In this document: positions 17,995 through 30,429 of the stretch, in pieces
Numbering within the stretch: the stretch's first letter is position 1
How the letters are laid out: each line of letters begins with the position of its first letter
Assembly (NCBI RefSeq): GCF_024749165.1
Contig: NZ_CP087190.1
Coordinates: 2,081,501 to 2,145,500 of the forward strand
Length of the DNA stretch: 64,000 bases
Direction: 5' to 3'
Source of the DNA: Pseudomonas sp. B21-023
GTDB lineage: Bacteria; Pseudomonadota; Gammaproteobacteria; Pseudomonadales; Pseudomonadaceae
Made by a program: the position numbers and the translations under genes
Notes under the pieces: model-generated
What the model was told of the DNA's origin: nothing
The model's database searches: none
Seen by the model: the letters and a program-made list of their open reading frames with translations, nothing else

Positions 17995-20061
17995 TCAACG
18001 GAAGCTGTAGGAAACCCCGGTATAAACCCCGAACCCTTCCCCCGGCGTCGAGCGGGCGATGTCCTGCCCGGCATCGTTGTACCCCGGCGTCACCGTCGCC
18101 GCGTAACGCTTGTTGGTCAGGTTGCGCAGGTCGAGCCAGGTCTGCCAGTCGCGCTTGGGCGAATCCCAGCCCAGGCGTGCGCCGAGCAGTGCGTAGGCGT
18201 CGGCGTGGTAGCTGTTGGCGTAGTCCACCTGCACCTTGGACGCCATCTGCGTGTTGATTCCGGCGTAGAAACCACTCGGCCAGTCGTAGCGCAGTTCTGC
18301 CTGGTAGTAGTGCATGGGGATGCCGGGCAGGCGGTTGTCGCCGAACTTGTCGTCGTCGCGGTAGTGGAAATCGCTGAAGGTGTAGGCCTGGCGCAGGCTG
18401 AGCTTGCCGGTGCCGGGTTGTTCCCAGAGAAGGCTGTCCAGGCCGGCTTCGATGCCTTGGTGCACGGTGGGGCTGGCATTGAATTCGCCCGTGACGGTCG
18501 GTTCGATCTCGACAGTCAGCAATTCGTGCCGTACCTGAGAGTAGTACCAAGCCAAGTCCCAACGGCCGATTACCGAGTCGCCACGCGCGCCAAGTTCAAG
18601 CGTTGTGGCAGTCTGATTCTGCATTTCAATTGGCTGCGTCTGGAACTGTTGGCCTTTTACCTTTGGCGAACTCCAGATGAGCGCCCAGGGATGAGGTGGT
18701 TCGACCGAACGACTCAGATTGCCGTAGACCTGCAAGTCAGGTCGGATGTCGTAGCGCAGTCCGACCCGAGGAGCATAGTCCCAGTCATGCTGGCTGACCT
18801 TGCCGCCAACAGTAGGGTAGGTCACATCGCTTTCACGGCGGGTGTAGATCATCGCCAGGCCCGTGGTCAGCCACAGGTTCGGAATCAGCTCCAGATCGTT
18901 GCCTGCATGCAACACAGTGTCCGAGCCCTGGTAGCTGAAGTCGCGGGTGCGGGCGCCAAAGTTGTCGCCGCCGGGGCGGGCGAACTGCGAGGCGCCGCTG
19001 TTGGGCAGGTGCTTGGTGGTGCGCCAGCCTAGCGTGGTCTTGCTCTCATGGCCAAACAGGGTGTCACGACGCAAGTAGTTCAGCGTGCCGCTGACATCGG
19101 TGTAGGCGACCTTCAGGCGCATCGGGCCTTCACGCAGGTCCATCGGGTAGTCGTGATAGACCAGCCCCGCCTCCAGGCGCGAGTCGTCATCCAGGAAGAA
19201 GGTGGTCTTGTTGCCGACCCAGGTGCTGCCCGGTTGCGGGCGGCTGTCATCGCGGGCCAGGTAGGCCGGGTTTGCCGCGCGCGGATCGTGCTTGATCTGG
19301 TCCTTGGTCAGGCGCCCGGCCAGGTCGTTCTCGGTCTCGCGGTAGCGCAGGTAGAAGCGCGTCTCCAGGTTCGGGTTGAAGCGGTAACCGACGTTGGCGG
19401 CGATGCCCTTGGCGCTGCCACTGCTGTGCCGCTGGAAGCCGTCGTACTCGGCGTCGGTAAGCGCTACGTAATAGTCGAGGTTGCCCAGCACCTGCCCGGA
19501 GCTGATGTGCCGGCGCTGGTAGCCACGGCTGCCGACTTCGTAGCGCACCTGCAAGGGCGCGGCATCGTAGCCGGTGTGGGTCACGTAGTTGATCGCGCCG
19601 CCCAGCGCCAGCGAGCCCTGGTCGAAGCCGTTGGCACCGCGCAGCACTTCGGCGCGGCTCAGCCACAGCGGTTCGAACAGCTCATAGGGCGTGCCGCCGG
19701 GACCTGTCAGCGGCAGGCCGTCGAACATCGTGTAGACCCCCGAACCGTGGGCACCCGGCGCGCGGTTGATGCCCGAACCACGGATCGACAGCTTGATGCC
19801 GTCGTTGCCCGCCGACTGGGCGAACACTCCCGGCTGGTAGGCCAGCACATCCTGATTGGTCGCCACCCGGCCCTGGCCCACCTTGTCCATGTCCACCAGG
19901 TTGCTGGCGCCGGGGATTTCACGCAGGTGATCGGCGGCGGCTTCCAGCTCGGACTGTTGATGGTCCTGGATCAGCACCTGGTCGAGTTCGACGCGGTTGG
20001 CGGCCTGGGCGGAGCTGGCGACGAACAGGGCCAGCAGGGAGTAGGGCAGGGTGGGGCGCAT
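17995..20061 (-). CDS. TonB-dependent outer-membrane receptor (FecA-like)
   Basis: 688 residues from ATG 20061; signal peptide cleaved after AQA (about residue 20). The plug domain follows (IPGASNLVDMDKVGQGR, QDVLAYQPGVFAQ, IRGSGINR) and then a 22-strand barrel ending TGVSYSFR. No N-terminal signalling (STN) domain. Probably takes up a ferric chelate or other metal complex; ligand unknown. No Fur box was seen upstream. A stretch around 18530-18850 is clearly lower in GC and uses other codons than its flanks, suggesting exchange of one barrel segment. Confidence 0.92.
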   Translation of the reverse strand: MRPTLPYSLLALFVASSAQAANRVELDQVLIQDHQQSELEAAADHLREIPGASNLVDMDKVGQGRVATNQDVLAYQPGVFAQSAGNDGIKLSIRGSGINRAPGAHGSGVYTMFDGLPLTGPGGTPYELFEPLWLSRAEVLRGANGFDQGSLALGGAINYVTHTGYDAAPLQVRYEVGSRGYQRRHISSGQVLGNLDYYVALTDAEYDGFQRHSSGSAKGIAANVGYRFNPNLETRFYLRYRETENDLAGRLTKDQIKHDPRAANPAYLARDDSRPQPGSTWVGNKTTFFLDDDSRLEAGLVYHDYPMDLREGPMRLKVAYTDVSGTLNYLRRDTLFGHESKTTLGWRTTKHLPNSGASQFARPGGDNFGARTRDFSYQGSDTVLHAGNDLELIPNLWLTTGLAMIYTRRESDVTYPTVGGKVSQHDWDYAPRVGLRYDIRPDLQVYGNLSRSVEPPHPWALIWSSPKVKGQQFQTQPIEMQNQTATTLELGARGDSVIGRWDLAWYYSQVRHELLTVEIEPTVTGEFNASPTVHQGIEAGLDSLLWEQPGTGKLSLRQAYTFSDFHYRDDDKFGDNRLPGIPMHYYQAELRYDWPSGFYAGINTQMASKVQVDYANSYHADAYALLGARLGWDSPKRDWQTWLDLRNLTNKRYAATVTPGYNDAGQDIARSTPGEGFGVYTGVSYSFR

Positions 20062-20156
20062 GGGGACGAGGTTCCAGATCGGGTGCGGGAGTCTGACGCT
20101 GCAAAGGGCAGACGAAGCACAGTGGTCGATCTGTAATAGCCATGGGGCTGCGTTGC

Positions 20157-20231
20157 AGCCCTTTCGCCGGCAAGCCGGCTCCCACAGGGATCGCTGTTGT
20201 TCTGTGGGCGCTGGCTTGCCGGCGAAAGGGC
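20157..20231. repeat. REP palindrome pair
   Basis: Two perfect inverted arms of 19 bp (20157-20175 and 20213-20231) built on the putida-type REP core CGCCGGCAAGCCGGCTCCCACAGG. Located between the TonB receptor gene and the nuo terminator. Confidence 0.88.
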
Positions 20232-20244
20232 CGCAAAGCGGCCC

Positions 20245-20275
20245 CAAAAAAGAACACCCCGCCGAGGCGGGGTGT
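20245..20275 (-). terminator. Intrinsic terminator of the nuo operon
   Basis: Reading leftward, ACACCCCGCC and GGCGGGGTGT form a 9-10 bp GC stem followed by TCTTTTTT. It lies about 20 bases after the nuoN stop. Confidence 0.88.
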
Positions 20276-20295
20276 CTTGTGTTGCTGTCAGCCGA

Positions 20296-21765
20296 TCAAC
20301 CGATCAGTTGCAATCCAGCCTGCTGCACCATCTCCAGCAGCGGCTGCGGGTACACGCCCAGCACGAAGGCAAGGATCGCGATGGCCAGCAGCATCACGCC
20401 GCCGGTGCGCTGTTCCCACTTCAGCGGGGCGTCGTGGCGACGCAGGTTCGGCTCGACCAGGTACAGGGTGACCATGACACGCAGGTAGTAGTACACGCCG
20501 ATGGCGCTACCGATCACCAGGGCGCCGACCAGCCACCACAGGTGCGACTCGACGCCGGTGGCGATGATGTAGAACTTGCCGATGAAGCCTGCGGTCAGCG
20601 GGATACCTGCCAGCGACAGCATCATCACGGTCAGTACCGCGGTCAGGTACGGACGGCGCCAGAACAGGCCGCGGTACTCGTACAGGGCGTCGGCGTCACG
20701 GCCGGCGTATGGCGAGGACATCAGGGTGATCACGCCGAAGGCGCCGAGGCTGGTGATCACGTAGGTGACCAGATACACGCCCATGGCTTCCAGGGCCAGG
20801 CCCTTGCTGGCGACCAGGGCGATGACCAGGTAGCCGAAGTGGGCGATGGACGAGTAACCCAGCAGGCGCTTGAGGTTGCTCTGGGTCAGCGCCAGCAGGT
20901 TGCCGATGATGATCGACGCCACGGCGATGACTGCCAGTACGGTGCTCAGTACGCCGCTGCTGGCGGCGGGGGAGAGCATGAACAGGCGCACGACCACGGC
21001 GAATACCGCGACCTTGCTGGCGGTGGCCAGGAACGCGGCGACCGGCGCCGGGGCGCCTTCGTACACGTCCGGGGTCCACAGGTGGAACGGTACCAGCGAC
21101 AGCTTGAAGGCCAGGCCCACCAGCATCATGCCCAGGCCCAGCTGCGCCAGCAGGCTCGGCATGCTGGTAGCGGCCAGGGCCTTGCCCAGCTGGTCGAAGG
21201 TCAGGGCGCCGGCGTCGGCATACAGCAGCGCCATGCCGAACAGCAGGAAGGCGGAGCCGGCGGCCGACAGCACCATGTACTTGATGCCGGCTTCCAGCGA
21301 GCGCTTGTTGAAGAACGCATACGCCACCAGGCCGTAGACCGGCACCGACAGCAGCTCCAGGCCGATGAACAGGCCGGCCAGGTGGTTGGCGCTGACCAGC
21401 ACCAGGCCACCCAGTGCCGACATCAGCAGCAGCAGGTACAGCTCTTCACGGTTGCCTGGGAAGCCTTTGGAGCCTTCGCCGAGGTAGGCGTGGGCGAGGG
21501 TGACGCAGGCCAGGGTGGCCACCAGGATGATCGCCATGTACAGGCAGGCGAACTTGTCGATGGTCACCAGCGAGGTCACCGCCAGGGGCGCGACCTTCAG
21601 CGCCGGCAGGATCGACAGCAGGGCCAGGTTCAGGCCCACGGTGGACAGCAGGAAGGTCTGCGAGTGGTTGCGCTTCCAGGCGATCGCCAGCATCACCACC
21701 ACCGTGGTGATGGTGGTGATCAGCATCGGCGCCAATGCGATGAAGTGTTGAGTGGTGAATTCCAT
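20296..21765 (-). CDS. nuoN: NADH-quinone oxidoreductase subunit N
   Basis: 489 residues from ATG 21765 (MEFTTQHFIALAPML); the open frame to 21825 overlaps nuoM. Membrane arm antiporter-like subunit of complex I with about 14 membrane helices, including the proton-channel block VGLAFKLSLVPFHLWTPDVY. Last gene of the operon, followed by a terminator. Confidence 0.96.
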   Translation of the reverse strand: MEFTTQHFIALAPMLITTITTVVVMLAIAWKRNHSQTFLLSTVGLNLALLSILPALKVAPLAVTSLVTIDKFACLYMAIILVATLACVTLAHAYLGEGSKGFPGNREELYLLLLMSALGGLVLVSANHLAGLFIGLELLSVPVYGLVAYAFFNKRSLEAGIKYMVLSAAGSAFLLFGMALLYADAGALTFDQLGKALAATSMPSLLAQLGLGMMLVGLAFKLSLVPFHLWTPDVYEGAPAPVAAFLATASKVAVFAVVVRLFMLSPAASSGVLSTVLAVIAVASIIIGNLLALTQSNLKRLLGYSSIAHFGYLVIALVASKGLALEAMGVYLVTYVITSLGAFGVITLMSSPYAGRDADALYEYRGLFWRRPYLTAVLTVMMLSLAGIPLTAGFIGKFYIIATGVESHLWWLVGALVIGSAIGVYYYLRVMVTLYLVEPNLRRHDAPLKWEQRTGGVMLLAIAILAFVLGVYPQPLLEMVQQAGLQLIG

Positions 21766-21772
21766 AGCGCTC

Positions 21773-23305
21773 TTACCGGGCCGAAGCGAGTTGAGTGAAA
21801 GCGGAACCGAGCCACTGCTGCACACCGCTCATGGTGGCGGCAGAGGTGTCGAGGAACGGCTGCGGATACACGCCCAGCAGGATCAAGAGGCCAGCCAGGC
21901 CCAGCACCATGATCAGCTCGCGACTGTCCATGCCGGCCAGCACGGTGTCGGCCTTGGCCGGGCCGAAGTAGGCGCGGTGGATCATGATCAGCGAGTACAC
22001 CGAGCCGAACACAAGGCCGGTGGTGGCGATCACGGTGATCCATGGGACGTGGGCGAAGCTGCCGATCAGGATCAGGAACTCGCCGACGAAGTTGCCGGTA
22101 CCCGGCAGGCCCAGTGAGGCGGCGGCGAAGAACAGGCTGATGGCTGGCAGATAAGCGATGCGGTGCCACAGGCCACCCATCTCGCGCATGTCACGGGTGT
22201 GCAGGCGCTCGTACAGCTGGCCGGCCAGGATGAACAGCGCGGCGGCCGACAGGCCGTGGGCCAGCATCTGGATCACCGCGCCCTGCAGGGCCTGCTGGCT
22301 GCCGGAGTAGATGCCGATCAGCACGAAGCCCATGTGCGAGACGCTGGAGAAGGCCACCAGGCGCTTGATGTCGGTTTGCGCGAAGGCCAGGAAGGCCCCG
22401 TAGAAGATACCGATCAGGCCCAAGGTCATGGCGATCGGCGCGAACTCGGCCGAAGCGTTCGGGAACAGCGGCAGGGCGAAGCGCAGCAGGCCGTAGGCCG
22501 CAGTCTTCAGCAGGATACCGGCCAGGTCCACGGAACCGGCGGTCGGCGCCTGGGCGTGGGCGTCCGGCAGCCAGGAGTGGAACGGCACCACCGGCAGTTT
22601 CACCGCGAAGGCGATGAAGAAGCCCAGCATCAGGATGTACTCGACGCCGGCCGGCAGTTCGGCCTTGAGCAGGTCGCTGTAATTGAAGGTGATTATGCCA
22701 GTGCTGTTGTAGTTGACCAGCACCAGACCGAGGATCGCCACCAGCATGATCAGGCCGCTGGCCTGGGTGAAGATGAAGAACTTGGTCGCCGCGTAGATCC
22801 GCGTCTTCTTGCCGTCCGACGAGCTGTGACCCCAGAGCGCGATGAGGAAGTACATCGGCACCAGCATCATTTCCCAGAAGAAGAAGAACAGGAACAGGTC
22901 CAGGGCCAGGAACACACCGACCACGCCGCCGAGAATCCACATCAGGTTGAGGTGGAAGAAGCCGACGTGGCGCTGGATCTCTTTCCACGAACACAGCACC
23001 GACAGCACGCCGAGCAGGCCGGTGAGCAGGATCATCAGCAGCGACAGGCCGTCGAGGGCCAGGTGGATGCTGATGCCGAAGCGCTTGATCCACTCGACCT
23101 TGTATTCGAGGGCCCAGGCCGGTTCGGCACCCGGCGCCGGGGCCAGTGTGTAGTTACCGTTCGCCCATAGCCACAGGCCGATGCCGAGCAGCAGGGACAT
23201 GGTCAGCAGCGCGATCCAGCGCGGCAGGGTGGAGCCGAAGCGCTCACCCAGCCAGCACAGGAAGCCGCCGATGAAGGGGATCAGGATCAGCCAAGGCAAA
23301 ATCAT
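21773..23305 (-). CDS. nuoM: NADH-quinone oxidoreductase subunit M
   Basis: 510 residues, about 14 membrane helices; antiporter-like proton-pumping subunit. Conserved [12 protein letters not shown] in the fourth-fifth helix region and [20 protein letters not shown] with the key Lys and Pro residues of the channel. Seven bases upstream of nuoN. Confidence 0.97.
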   Translation of the reverse strand: MILPWLILIPFIGGFLCWLGERFGSTLPRWIALLTMSLLLGIGLWLWANGNYTLAPAPGAEPAWALEYKVEWIKRFGISIHLALDGLSLLMILLTGLLGVLSVLCSWKEIQRHVGFFHLNLMWILGGVVGVFLALDLFLFFFFWEMMLVPMYFLIALWGHSSSDGKKTRIYAATKFFIFTQASGLIMLVAILGLVLVNYNSTGIITFNYSDLLKAELPAGVEYILMLGFFIAFAVKLPVVPFHSWLPDAHAQAPTAGSVDLAGILLKTAAYGLLRFALPLFPNASAEFAPIAMTLGLIGIFYGAFLAFAQTDIKRLVAFSSVSHMGFVLIGIYSGSQQALQGAVIQMLAHGLSAAALFILAGQLYERLHTRDMREMGGLWHRIAYLPAISLFFAAASLGLPGTGNFVGEFLILIGSFAHVPWITVIATTGLVFGSVYSLIMIHRAYFGPAKADTVLAGMDSRELIMVLGLAGLLILLGVYPQPFLDTSAATMSGVQQWLGSAFTQLASAR

Positions 23306-23345
23306 GACGGGTTGGTTTCCTTTGGCAAAGTCGCAAGATTCATGG

Positions 23346-25195
<1,850 letters not shown>

Positions 25196-25199
<4 letters not shown>

Positions 25200-25504
25200 C
25201 CGCGCATCTCACTGGCAGCATCGATGTCGAGAGTGTGGAAGCGGCGATACAGCTGCAGCAGGATCGCCAGGCCAATGCTGGCCTCGGCGGCTGCCAGGCT
25301 GATCACCAGAATGAACATCACCTGGCCGTCGGGCTGGACCCAACGGGCACCGGCGACGATGAACGCCAGGGCAGCGGCGTTCATCATGACTTCCAGGCTC
25401 ATGAGCACGAAGAGGATGTTGCGGCGGACCATCAGGCCAACCAGACCTAAGCAGAACAGGATGCCGGCGACCGCCAGACCATGCTCGAGAGGGATAGCAC
25501 CCAT
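25196..25504 (-). CDS. nuoK: NADH-quinone oxidoreductase subunit K
   Basis: 102 residues with three membrane helices. The conserved buried glutamates sit in [14 protein letters not shown] and [12 protein letters not shown], which are part of the central hydrophilic axis for proton pumping. ATGA overlap with nuoL; three bases after nuoJ. Confidence 0.96.
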
Positions 25505-25507
25505 GAT

Positions 25508-26008
25508 TTACTCCTTCGCCTCGTTGCGGCCCAGGTGGAAGGCGGTGACGGCTGCCGCGAGCAGCAGCATCGACGCCAGTTCGACCACCAGCAGGTACGG
25601 CCCGAACAGGCTGATGCCGACCTCTTTGGCGCTGACGGTGGTACCGCTGATGGCGGCGCCCGACGGGGTGACGAACAGCACGTAGAGCAGCTCCAGCAGC
25701 AGCAGGGCGGCGAGGATCACAGGCCCCGCCCAGATGCCCGGCTTGAGCCAGCCACGCTCTTGGGCGACCGAGGCCGGCCCGAGGTTGAGCATCATCACCA
25801 CGAAGACGAACAGCACCATGATGGCACCGGCGTAGGCGATCACTTCCAGGGCACCGGCGAAGGGGGCGCCGAGGGAGAAGAAGATCATCGCCACGGAAAT
25901 CAGCGAGATGATCAGGTAGAGCAGGGCGTGCACCGGGTTGGTGCCGGTCACCACGCGCAGCGTGGAGACAACGGCGACACCGGATGCGAAGTAGAAAGCG
26001 AATTCCAT
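25508..26008 (-). CDS. nuoJ: NADH-quinone oxidoreductase subunit J
   Basis: 166 residues with five membrane helices; signature EVIAYAGAIMVLFVFVVMML around residues 52-73 contains the helix III bulge involved in conformational coupling. Ten bases after nuoI. Confidence 0.96.
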   Translation of the reverse strand: MEFAFYFASGVAVVSTLRVVTGTNPVHALLYLIISLISVAMIFFSLGAPFAGALEVIAYAGAIMVLFVFVVMMLNLGPASVAQERGWLKPGIWAGPVILAALLLLELLYVLFVTPSGAAISGTTVSAKEVGISLFGPYLLVVELASMLLLAAAVTAFHLGRNEAKE

Positions 26009-26018
26009 CTTTCTGTCC

Positions 26019-26567
26019 TTATGGGAGCAAGCTCTTCACGTTGATCGGCTCGGCTTCGTTCTGTGCAGAGCCCTTCGGCTTGCCAGCGATCGCCATACCC
26101 GCAACACGGTAGAAGTTGTAGTCAGGGTTCTTGCCGGGGCCGGAGATCAGCAGATCTTCTTTCTCGTACACCAGGTCCTGACGCTTGAACTCGGCCATTT
26201 CGAAATCCGGAGTCAGCTGGATCGCGGTGGTCGGGCACGCCTCTTCGCACAGGCCGCAGAAGATGCAGCGCGAGAAGTTGATGCGGAAGAACTCGGGGTA
26301 CCAACGGCCGTCCTCGGTCTCGGCCTTCTGCAGCGAGATACAGCCGACCGGGCAGGCCACCGCGCAGAGGTTGCACGCCACGCAGCGCTCCTCGCCGTCG
26401 GGGTCGCGGGTGAGGACGATGCGGCCACGGTAGCGCGGCGGCAGGTACACGGGTTCTTCGGGGTACTGCAGGGTGTCGCGCTTGCGGAACCCGTGGGAGA
26501 ACACCATTGCCAGGCTGCGCAGCTGGGTGCCGGTGCCCTTAACGATGTCGCCGATATACTTGAACAT
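26019..26567 (-). CDS. nuoI: NADH-quinone oxidoreductase subunit I
   Basis: 182 residues, peripheral arm subunit carrying clusters N6a and N6b. Two ferredoxin motifs: [15 protein letters not shown] near residue 62 and [15 protein letters not shown] near residue 101. It passes electrons from NuoG toward NuoB. Confidence 0.97.
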   Translation of the reverse strand: MFKYIGDIVKGTGTQLRSLAMVFSHGFRKRDTLQYPEEPVYLPPRYRGRIVLTRDPDGEERCVACNLCAVACPVGCISLQKAETEDGRWYPEFFRINFSRCIFCGLCEEACPTTAIQLTPDFEMAEFKRQDLVYEKEDLLISGPGKNPDYNFYRVAGMAIAGKPKGSAQNEAEPINVKSLLP

Positions 26568-26578
26568 GGGTCAAATCC

Positions 26579-27586
26579 TCACTGGGCCGCGACGGCTGGC
26601 GTGTTGTAAAGCACGATCGCAGCGGTCACCAGCAAATTGATCAGGGTCAGCGGCAGGCAGAACTTCCAGCTGAAGTCCATCACCTGGTCATAGCGTGGGC
26701 GCGGGATCGAGGCGCGCAGCAGGATGAACAGCATGATGAAGAACGCGGTCTTCAGGGCGAACCACAGGAACGGTACCTGCGGCAGCAGGCCGAACGGGCC
26801 GTGCCAGCCACCGAAGAACAGGGTCACCAGCAGCGCCGAGATGAGGATGATGCCGATGTACTCACCGACGAAGAACATGCCCCATTTCATGCCGGCGTAT
26901 TCGATGTGGTAGCCGTCGGCCAGTTCCTGTTCCGCTTCCGGCTGGTCGAACGGGTGACGGTGGGTCACGGCGACGCCAGCGATGAAGAAGGTGCAGAAGC
27001 CGAAGAACTGCGGAATGATGAACCACAGGTTCTGGGCCTGGTAGTCAACGATGTCGCGCATGTTGAACGAACCCACCTGCACTACCACGCCCATCAGCGC
27101 CAGGCCCAGGAACACTTCGTACGACACGGTCTGCGCCGAGGCCCGCAGGCTGCCGAGCAGGGCGTACTTGTTGTTCGACGACCAGCCGGCGAACAGCACG
27201 GCGTAGACCGACAGGCCGGCCATGGCGAAGAAGAACAGCAGGCCGATGTTCAGGTCGGCCACGCCCCAGCCCGGGGTGATCGGGATGATCGAGAAGGCGA
27301 TCAGCAGCGCACTCATGGCCACCACAGGCGCCAGGGTGAAGATCATCTTGTCGACGAAGGGCGGGTTCCAGTCTTCCTTGAAGAACATCTTCAGCATGTC
27401 GGCGGCGATCTGGAACATGCCGAACGGGCCGACGCGGTTCGGGCCGTAGCGGTCCTGCCACCAGCCCAGCAGGCGACGCTCGACGAAGCTGAGCAGCGCG
27501 CCGCAGACCACCACGGCCAGCAGCACCACGATGGCCTTGACGACCTGAATGATCACATCGATCACTTCGGGGGTGAACCAGCTCAT
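26579..27586 (-). CDS. nuoH: NADH-quinone oxidoreductase subunit H
   Basis: 335 residues, eight membrane helices, forms the quinone chamber at the arm junction. Signatures [20 protein letters not shown] and [19 protein letters not shown] are intact, with acidic residues of the proton path. Its start overlaps the nuoG stop (ATGA). Confidence 0.97.
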   Translation of the reverse strand: MSWFTPEVIDVIIQVVKAIVVLLAVVVCGALLSFVERRLLGWWQDRYGPNRVGPFGMFQIAADMLKMFFKEDWNPPFVDKMIFTLAPVVAMSALLIAFSIIPITPGWGVADLNIGLLFFFAMAGLSVYAVLFAGWSSNNKYALLGSLRASAQTVSYEVFLGLALMGVVVQVGSFNMRDIVDYQAQNLWFIIPQFFGFCTFFIAGVAVTHRHPFDQPEAEQELADGYHIEYAGMKWGMFFVGEYIGIILISALLVTLFFGGWHGPFGLLPQVPFLWFALKTAFFIMLFILLRASIPRPRYDQVMDFSWKFCLPLTLINLLVTAAIVLYNTPAVAAQ

Positions 27587-30297
27587 TGTGCTGCCTCCTG
27601 CAGGCCTTCGACGGCTGCACCGAAGATGGCGGGCGGAATGCCGGCCAGGCCTTTGGGCAACGCAACCAGGCCAGCGCCCAGTTCTTCATTGATACGCAGC
27701 GGCAGGCGCAGTGACACGCCGGCCACGTTCAGGCTCAGCATCGCACCGTCGTTGACGCCCAGGCGGTCGGCTTCGGACTTGGCCAGGCCGACGTAGGCGG
27801 CCGGAATGCGCTCCTGCACCGGGGCGGCGCGGGAGGAGGACTCTTCGCTGCCGAACAGGTGGAAGAACGGTACCGCGGTCCAGGTGCCGCGAGCCGGGTT
27901 GAACGCGCCCGGGATGGCGCTGAACCAGCTCAGGCGATCGCCTTGCGACTCGATCAGGCGCACGCCCGGGTCACCGGCACGCAGATGGCCACCGACTTCG
28001 TCCTGGAACTTGTTCCAGGCTTGCGGCGAGTTCCAGCCCGGCGACCAGGCGAACGGCACCTGCTGGCGCGGTTCGGCCGAGCCCGAGTAGCCTTCCATGG
28101 AGAAGGCGAACGCGGTGTCCTTGTCCTGTGGGGTACGCGGCTCGTGCACGCTGATGTTGGCGCGCATGGCGGTACGGCCAGAGTAGCGCAGCGGCTCGCG
28201 GGCCAGTTTCATGCCCTTGATGCGGAATGCGGCGCTTGGCGCTGCGTTGACAATGCCGGCCAGTTGCGGGGCGGCCTCGGCGCAGGCGCTGGTGACGTGG
28301 TCCAGTTGGGTCCAGTCCACCGGCTTGTTCAGCAGGGTCGCACGCAGGGCGTGCATCCAGCGCCAGCCTTCGTGGATCTGGATGCTGCTGTCCAGGTACT
28401 GTGGGTCGAACACCTGGAAGAAGCGCTGGGCACGGCCTTCCTGGCTGACCAGGGTGCCGTCGCCTTCGGCGAACGAGGCGGCTGGCAGCACCAGGTGGGC
28501 GCGGTCGACTGTTGGGGTTTTCGAGTGGTCGGCGACGATCACCACCTTGGCCGCGGCCATGGCTGCGTCGACCTTGGCGGCCGGTACGCGGGCGTACAGG
28601 TCGTTTTCCAGCACGACGATGGCGTCGGCCTTGCCGCTGATCACGGCGTCCAGCGCCGCGTCGACGGACTCACCGCCCATCATCGCCATGCCCAGGCTGT
28701 TGGCCTCAGGCACGACCAGGCTCAGCGAACCGTTCTTCTCGCGCAGCTTGAGGGCCTTGGCGATGTTGGCGGCGGCTTCGATCAGCGCAGGATCCGCCAG
28801 CGAGGTACCGGCGACCACCAGCGGGCGGTTGGCAGCGACCAGGGCGTCGGCGATGCGCTGGGCCAGGGCCTTGGCTTCAGTGTCCAGGCCTTCGACGGCA
28901 GGGGCGCTTGGGTCGATGGCGTGGGCTACGGCGAAACCGATGCGGGCGAGGTCCGCAGGTGCGGCGTGTACACACTCTTCGGCCACGTCGTCCAGCTTGG
29001 TTTCAGCCAGCGAAGCGATGAACAGCGGGTACAGCGCGTGCTGGCCGATGTTCTTCACCGCGGCGTCCAGCCAAGGCTGCACGCGCATGGCGTCGGCCAT
29101 GGCCTCGGCCTTGCCCTTGGTGGCCTGGCGCACGGCCAGGGCAACACGGGCGGCGGTCTGGGTGAGGTCTTCGCCGAGCACGAACACGGCGTCGTGGTCT
29201 TCGATGTCGCGCAGGGTCGGCACCGGCAGCGGGCTGTCGTTCAGCACGTTCAGCGCCAGGCGCACGCGGGCCAGTTCGCCAGCTTCCATACCGGAGTAGA
29301 AGTATTCGGCACCGACCAGCTCGCGCAGGCCGTAGTTGCTCTCGAGGCTGGCGCGTGGCGAGCCGATACCGACGATGGTGCGGCCGCGCAGCAGGTCGGC
29401 GGCCTTGTCCAGCGCGGCGTCGAGGGACAGCTTGGTGCCATCGGCCAGGTGTGGCTGGCGTGGGCGGTCCTTGCGGTTGACGTAGCCGTAGCCGAAGCGG
29501 CCGCGGTCGCACAGGAAGTACTGGTTCACCGAGCCGTTGAAGCGGTTCTCGATGCGGCGCAGTTCGCCGTAGCGCTCGCCGGGGCTGATGTTGCAACCGC
29601 TGGAGCAGCCATGGCAGATGCTCGGGGCGAACTGCATGTCCCACTTGCGGTTGTAGCGCTCGGAGTGGGTCTTGTCGGTGAACACACCGGTCGGGCAGAC
29701 CTCGGTGAGGTTGCCGGAGAACTCGCTTTCCAGCACGCCGTCTTCGACGCGACCGAAGTACACGTTGTCGTGGGCGCCGTACACGCCCAGGTCGGTGCCG
29801 CCGGCGTAGTCCTTGTAGTAGCGCACGCAGCGGTAGCAGGCGATGCAGCGGTTCATCTCGTGGGCGATGAACGGGCCGAGGTCCTGGTTCTGGTGGGTAC
29901 GCTTGGTGAAACGGTAGCGGCGCTCGTTGTGGCCGGTCATTACCGTCATGTCTTGCAGGTGGCAGTGACCGCCTTCCTCGCACACCGGGCAGTCGTGCGG
30001 GTGGTTGGTCATCAGCCATTCGACGACGCTGGCGCGGAACGCCTTGGACTCTTCGTCTTCGATGGAGATCCAGGTGCCGTCGGAGGCAGGGGTCATGCAG
30101 GACATGACGATACGACCACGGGTGTCGTTCTCGTCGGTGTACTGCTTGACCGCACACTGCCGGCAGGCACCGACGCTACCGAGCGCCGGGTGCCAGCAGA
30201 AATAGGGGATGTCGAGGCCGAGTGACAGACAGGCCTGTAACAGGTTGTCCGCACCGTTGACTTCGAGCGCTTTGCCGTCTACGTGGATAGTGGCCAT
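27583..30297 (-). CDS. nuoG: NADH-quinone oxidoreductase subunit G
   Basis: 904 residues, the largest peripheral subunit. N-terminal 2Fe-2S domain ([15 protein letters not shown]), then HCPVC-type region with [29 protein letters not shown], and a molybdopterin-oxidoreductase-like domain starting with [11 protein letters not shown], which holds the extra N7 cluster. Length agrees with gammaproteobacterial NuoG. Separated from nuoF by 132 bases containing two hairpins, the largest gap inside the operon. Confidence 0.97.
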   Translation of the reverse strand: MATIHVDGKALEVNGADNLLQACLSLGLDIPYFCWHPALGSVGACRQCAVKQYTDENDTRGRIVMSCMTPASDGTWISIEDEESKAFRASVVEWLMTNHPHDCPVCEEGGHCHLQDMTVMTGHNERRYRFTKRTHQNQDLGPFIAHEMNRCIACYRCVRYYKDYAGGTDLGVYGAHDNVYFGRVEDGVLESEFSGNLTEVCPTGVFTDKTHSERYNRKWDMQFAPSICHGCSSGCNISPGERYGELRRIENRFNGSVNQYFLCDRGRFGYGYVNRKDRPRQPHLADGTKLSLDAALDKAADLLRGRTIVGIGSPRASLESNYGLRELVGAEYFYSGMEAGELARVRLALNVLNDSPLPVPTLRDIEDHDAVFVLGEDLTQTAARVALAVRQATKGKAEAMADAMRVQPWLDAAVKNIGQHALYPLFIASLAETKLDDVAEECVHAAPADLARIGFAVAHAIDPSAPAVEGLDTEAKALAQRIADALVAANRPLVVAGTSLADPALIEAAANIAKALKLREKNGSLSLVVPEANSLGMAMMGGESVDAALDAVISGKADAIVVLENDLYARVPAAKVDAAMAAAKVVIVADHSKTPTVDRAHLVLPAASFAEGDGTLVSQEGRAQRFFQVFDPQYLDSSIQIHEGWRWMHALRATLLNKPVDWTQLDHVTSACAEAAPQLAGIVNAAPSAAFRIKGMKLAREPLRYSGRTAMRANISVHEPRTPQDKDTAFAFSMEGYSGSAEPRQQVPFAWSPGWNSPQAWNKFQDEVGGHLRAGDPGVRLIESQGDRLSWFSAIPGAFNPARGTWTAVPFFHLFGSEESSSRAAPVQERIPAAYVGLAKSEADRLGVNDGAMLSLNVAGVSLRLPLRINEELGAGLVALPKGLAGIPPAIFGAAVEGLQEAAQ

Positions 30298-30316
30298 TGT
30301 TCAAAGTTCTTCGTTG

Positions 30317-30418
30317 GCCCGCATGAGCGGGCGTGGCTAATGGAAATCTGTACGCCTGTGGCACGCCACGCTTCATGCGGGCCGGCCTGCAGGCTGGCGG
30401 GTGGCACGGACCACCCGC
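30317..30418. other. Two perfect hairpins in the nuoF-nuoG spacer
   Basis: GCCCGC-ATGA-GCGGGC at 30317-30332 and GCGGGTGG-CACGGA-CCACCCGC at 30397-30418. Neither has a T-run on the operon strand. They could be mRNA processing or stability structures adjusting NuoG relative to NuoF; function is inferred. Confidence 0.6.
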
Positions 30419-30429
30419 GTTCTATCTTT

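Noticed and set aside
27859..30225. 788-codon plus-strand open frame opposite nuoG
   Set aside because: Antisense shadow caused by GC bias at codon third positions; product has no domain and nuoG is certain.
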